Shown one piece after another: positions 63,740-64,000 of a stretch of 64,000 nucleotides of DNA. The first letter of the stretch is position 1, and every line of letters begins with the position of its first letter. The notes beneath the pieces were generated by a model. The model was given only the letters and a program-made list of their open reading frames with translations. It had not been told where the DNA came from and did not search any database. A program made the translations under genes and the position numbers. This stretch comes from KK5 sp034043675 (GTDB lineage: Bacteria > Pseudomonadota > Gammaproteobacteria > Burkholderiales > Burkholderiaceae_C), in the NCBI RefSeq assembly GCF_034043675.1, contig NZ_JAXCLA010000004.1, positions 736,930-800,929 on the forward strand, written 5' to 3'.

Positions 63740-63827
63740 CCGGCTTAGTGCTGCGTGCCAATACAGCTGCAGCACTTGTCCCCGTATTGGCGTCTTGAAC
63801 TCCCGCCAAATAGGTAATCAGGAGCGC

Positions 63828-63865
63828 ATAAAAGCAAAACCCCCACCTCTGTTGGGAGGTGGGGG
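63828..63865 (-). terminator. Intrinsic terminator of the rRNA operon
   Basis: Ten-base stem CCCCCACCTC / GAGGTGGGGG with a six-base loop (63840-63865), followed on the minus strand by TTTTGCTTTTATG. It lies 14 bases past the 5S 3' end and so ends the ribosomal transcript that enters from the right edge. Confidence 0.9.
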
Positions 63866-63879
63866 TCTGCGGAGTAAAT

Positions 63880-63995
63880 AGCCTGACGATGACCTACTTT
63901 CACACGGGAATCCGCACTATCATCGGCGCTGATTCGTTTCACTGTCCTGTTCGGGATGGGAAGGAGTGGGACCGAATCGCTATGGTCATCAGGCT
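63880..63995 (-). rRNA. rrf: 5S ribosomal RNA
   Basis: The minus strand reads GCCTGATGACCATAGCGAAT at the 5' end, then the conserved CCCATCCCGAACAG segment of loop B/C, GCCGATGATAGT, and ends GTAGGTCATCGTCAGGC, pairing with the 5' end. About 115 bases, the normal 5S length. The 23S gene should lie just outside the right edge. End points are accurate to a few bases. Confidence 0.95.
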
Positions 63996-64000
63996 TGACT

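Overview
The window reads as chromosomal DNA of a high-GC betaproteobacterium of the order Burkholderiales. The closest fit is the Rubrivivax/Leptothrix/Ideonella/Roseateles group; this is inferred from gene order and protein flavour, not from a database search. Supporting signs are two PEP-CTERM proteins, a phenylacetate operon under a TetR-type PaaR, the order alaA-hom-thrC-moeA-moaD, and a 5S rRNA gene at the right edge. I found no insertion sequence, phage gene, CRISPR array or tRNA.

Layout. 1-5 kb: truncated cfa, a SapC-family gene, nadA, a ComFB-like gene and nadB. 5.1-10.3 kb: a stressosome operon on the minus strand, rsbR (globin-type sensor), rsbS, one ORF carrying both RsbT and RsbX, then a hybrid histidine kinase. 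10.4-14.7 kb: VOC protein, clpB with a heat-shock-like promoter, small membrane protein, crcB, moaE. 14.9-26.5 kb: an accessory block lying between moaE and moaD. It holds SPFH, DUF4178 and DUF350 proteins, a membrane-bound aminopropyltransferase, a Tat/lipobox FAD oxidoreductase and SpeD. Inside it are also a PEP-CTERM protein, a large STAND-type regulator, and a SoxR/questin-oxidase-like divergent pair. 26.5-31.9 kb: moaD, moeA, thrC, hom, alaA. 32-40 kb: Mth938-like protein, bcp, phoH, an MFS pump, an NlpC/P60 protein, a hypothetical protein, a PPC-domain protein and an amidase. 40-52.7 kb: a chemoreceptor, then the phenylacetate operon (paaG-I-K-A-B-C-D-E-R, an orphan solute-binding protein, paaZ) with divergent paaY. 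52.9-63.7 kb: a PEP-CTERM protein, a secreted S8 protease, and a 2315-residue protein built of about 259 octapeptide units. 63.8-64 kb: rRNA-operon terminator and 5S rRNA on the minus strand.

How the genes work together. nadA and nadB make quinolinate for NAD. hom and thrC make threonine, and moaD, moaE and moeA serve molybdenum cofactor synthesis. The stressosome genes suggest oxygen or gas sensing through a haem globin, relayed to a phosphorelay kinase instead of a sigma-B cascade. The paa genes take phenylacetate to the ring-opened semialdehyde/acid stage; paaF, paaH and paaJ are not in the window. The accessory block looks like a polyamine-linked membrane module.

Most notable: the octad-repeat giant protein (56.8-63.7 kb), the fused RsbT-RsbX stressosome whose RsbS lacks its phospho-serine, the SoxR box in front of a questin-oxidase-like gene, and the polyamine/SPFH block that appears to split moaD from moaE.
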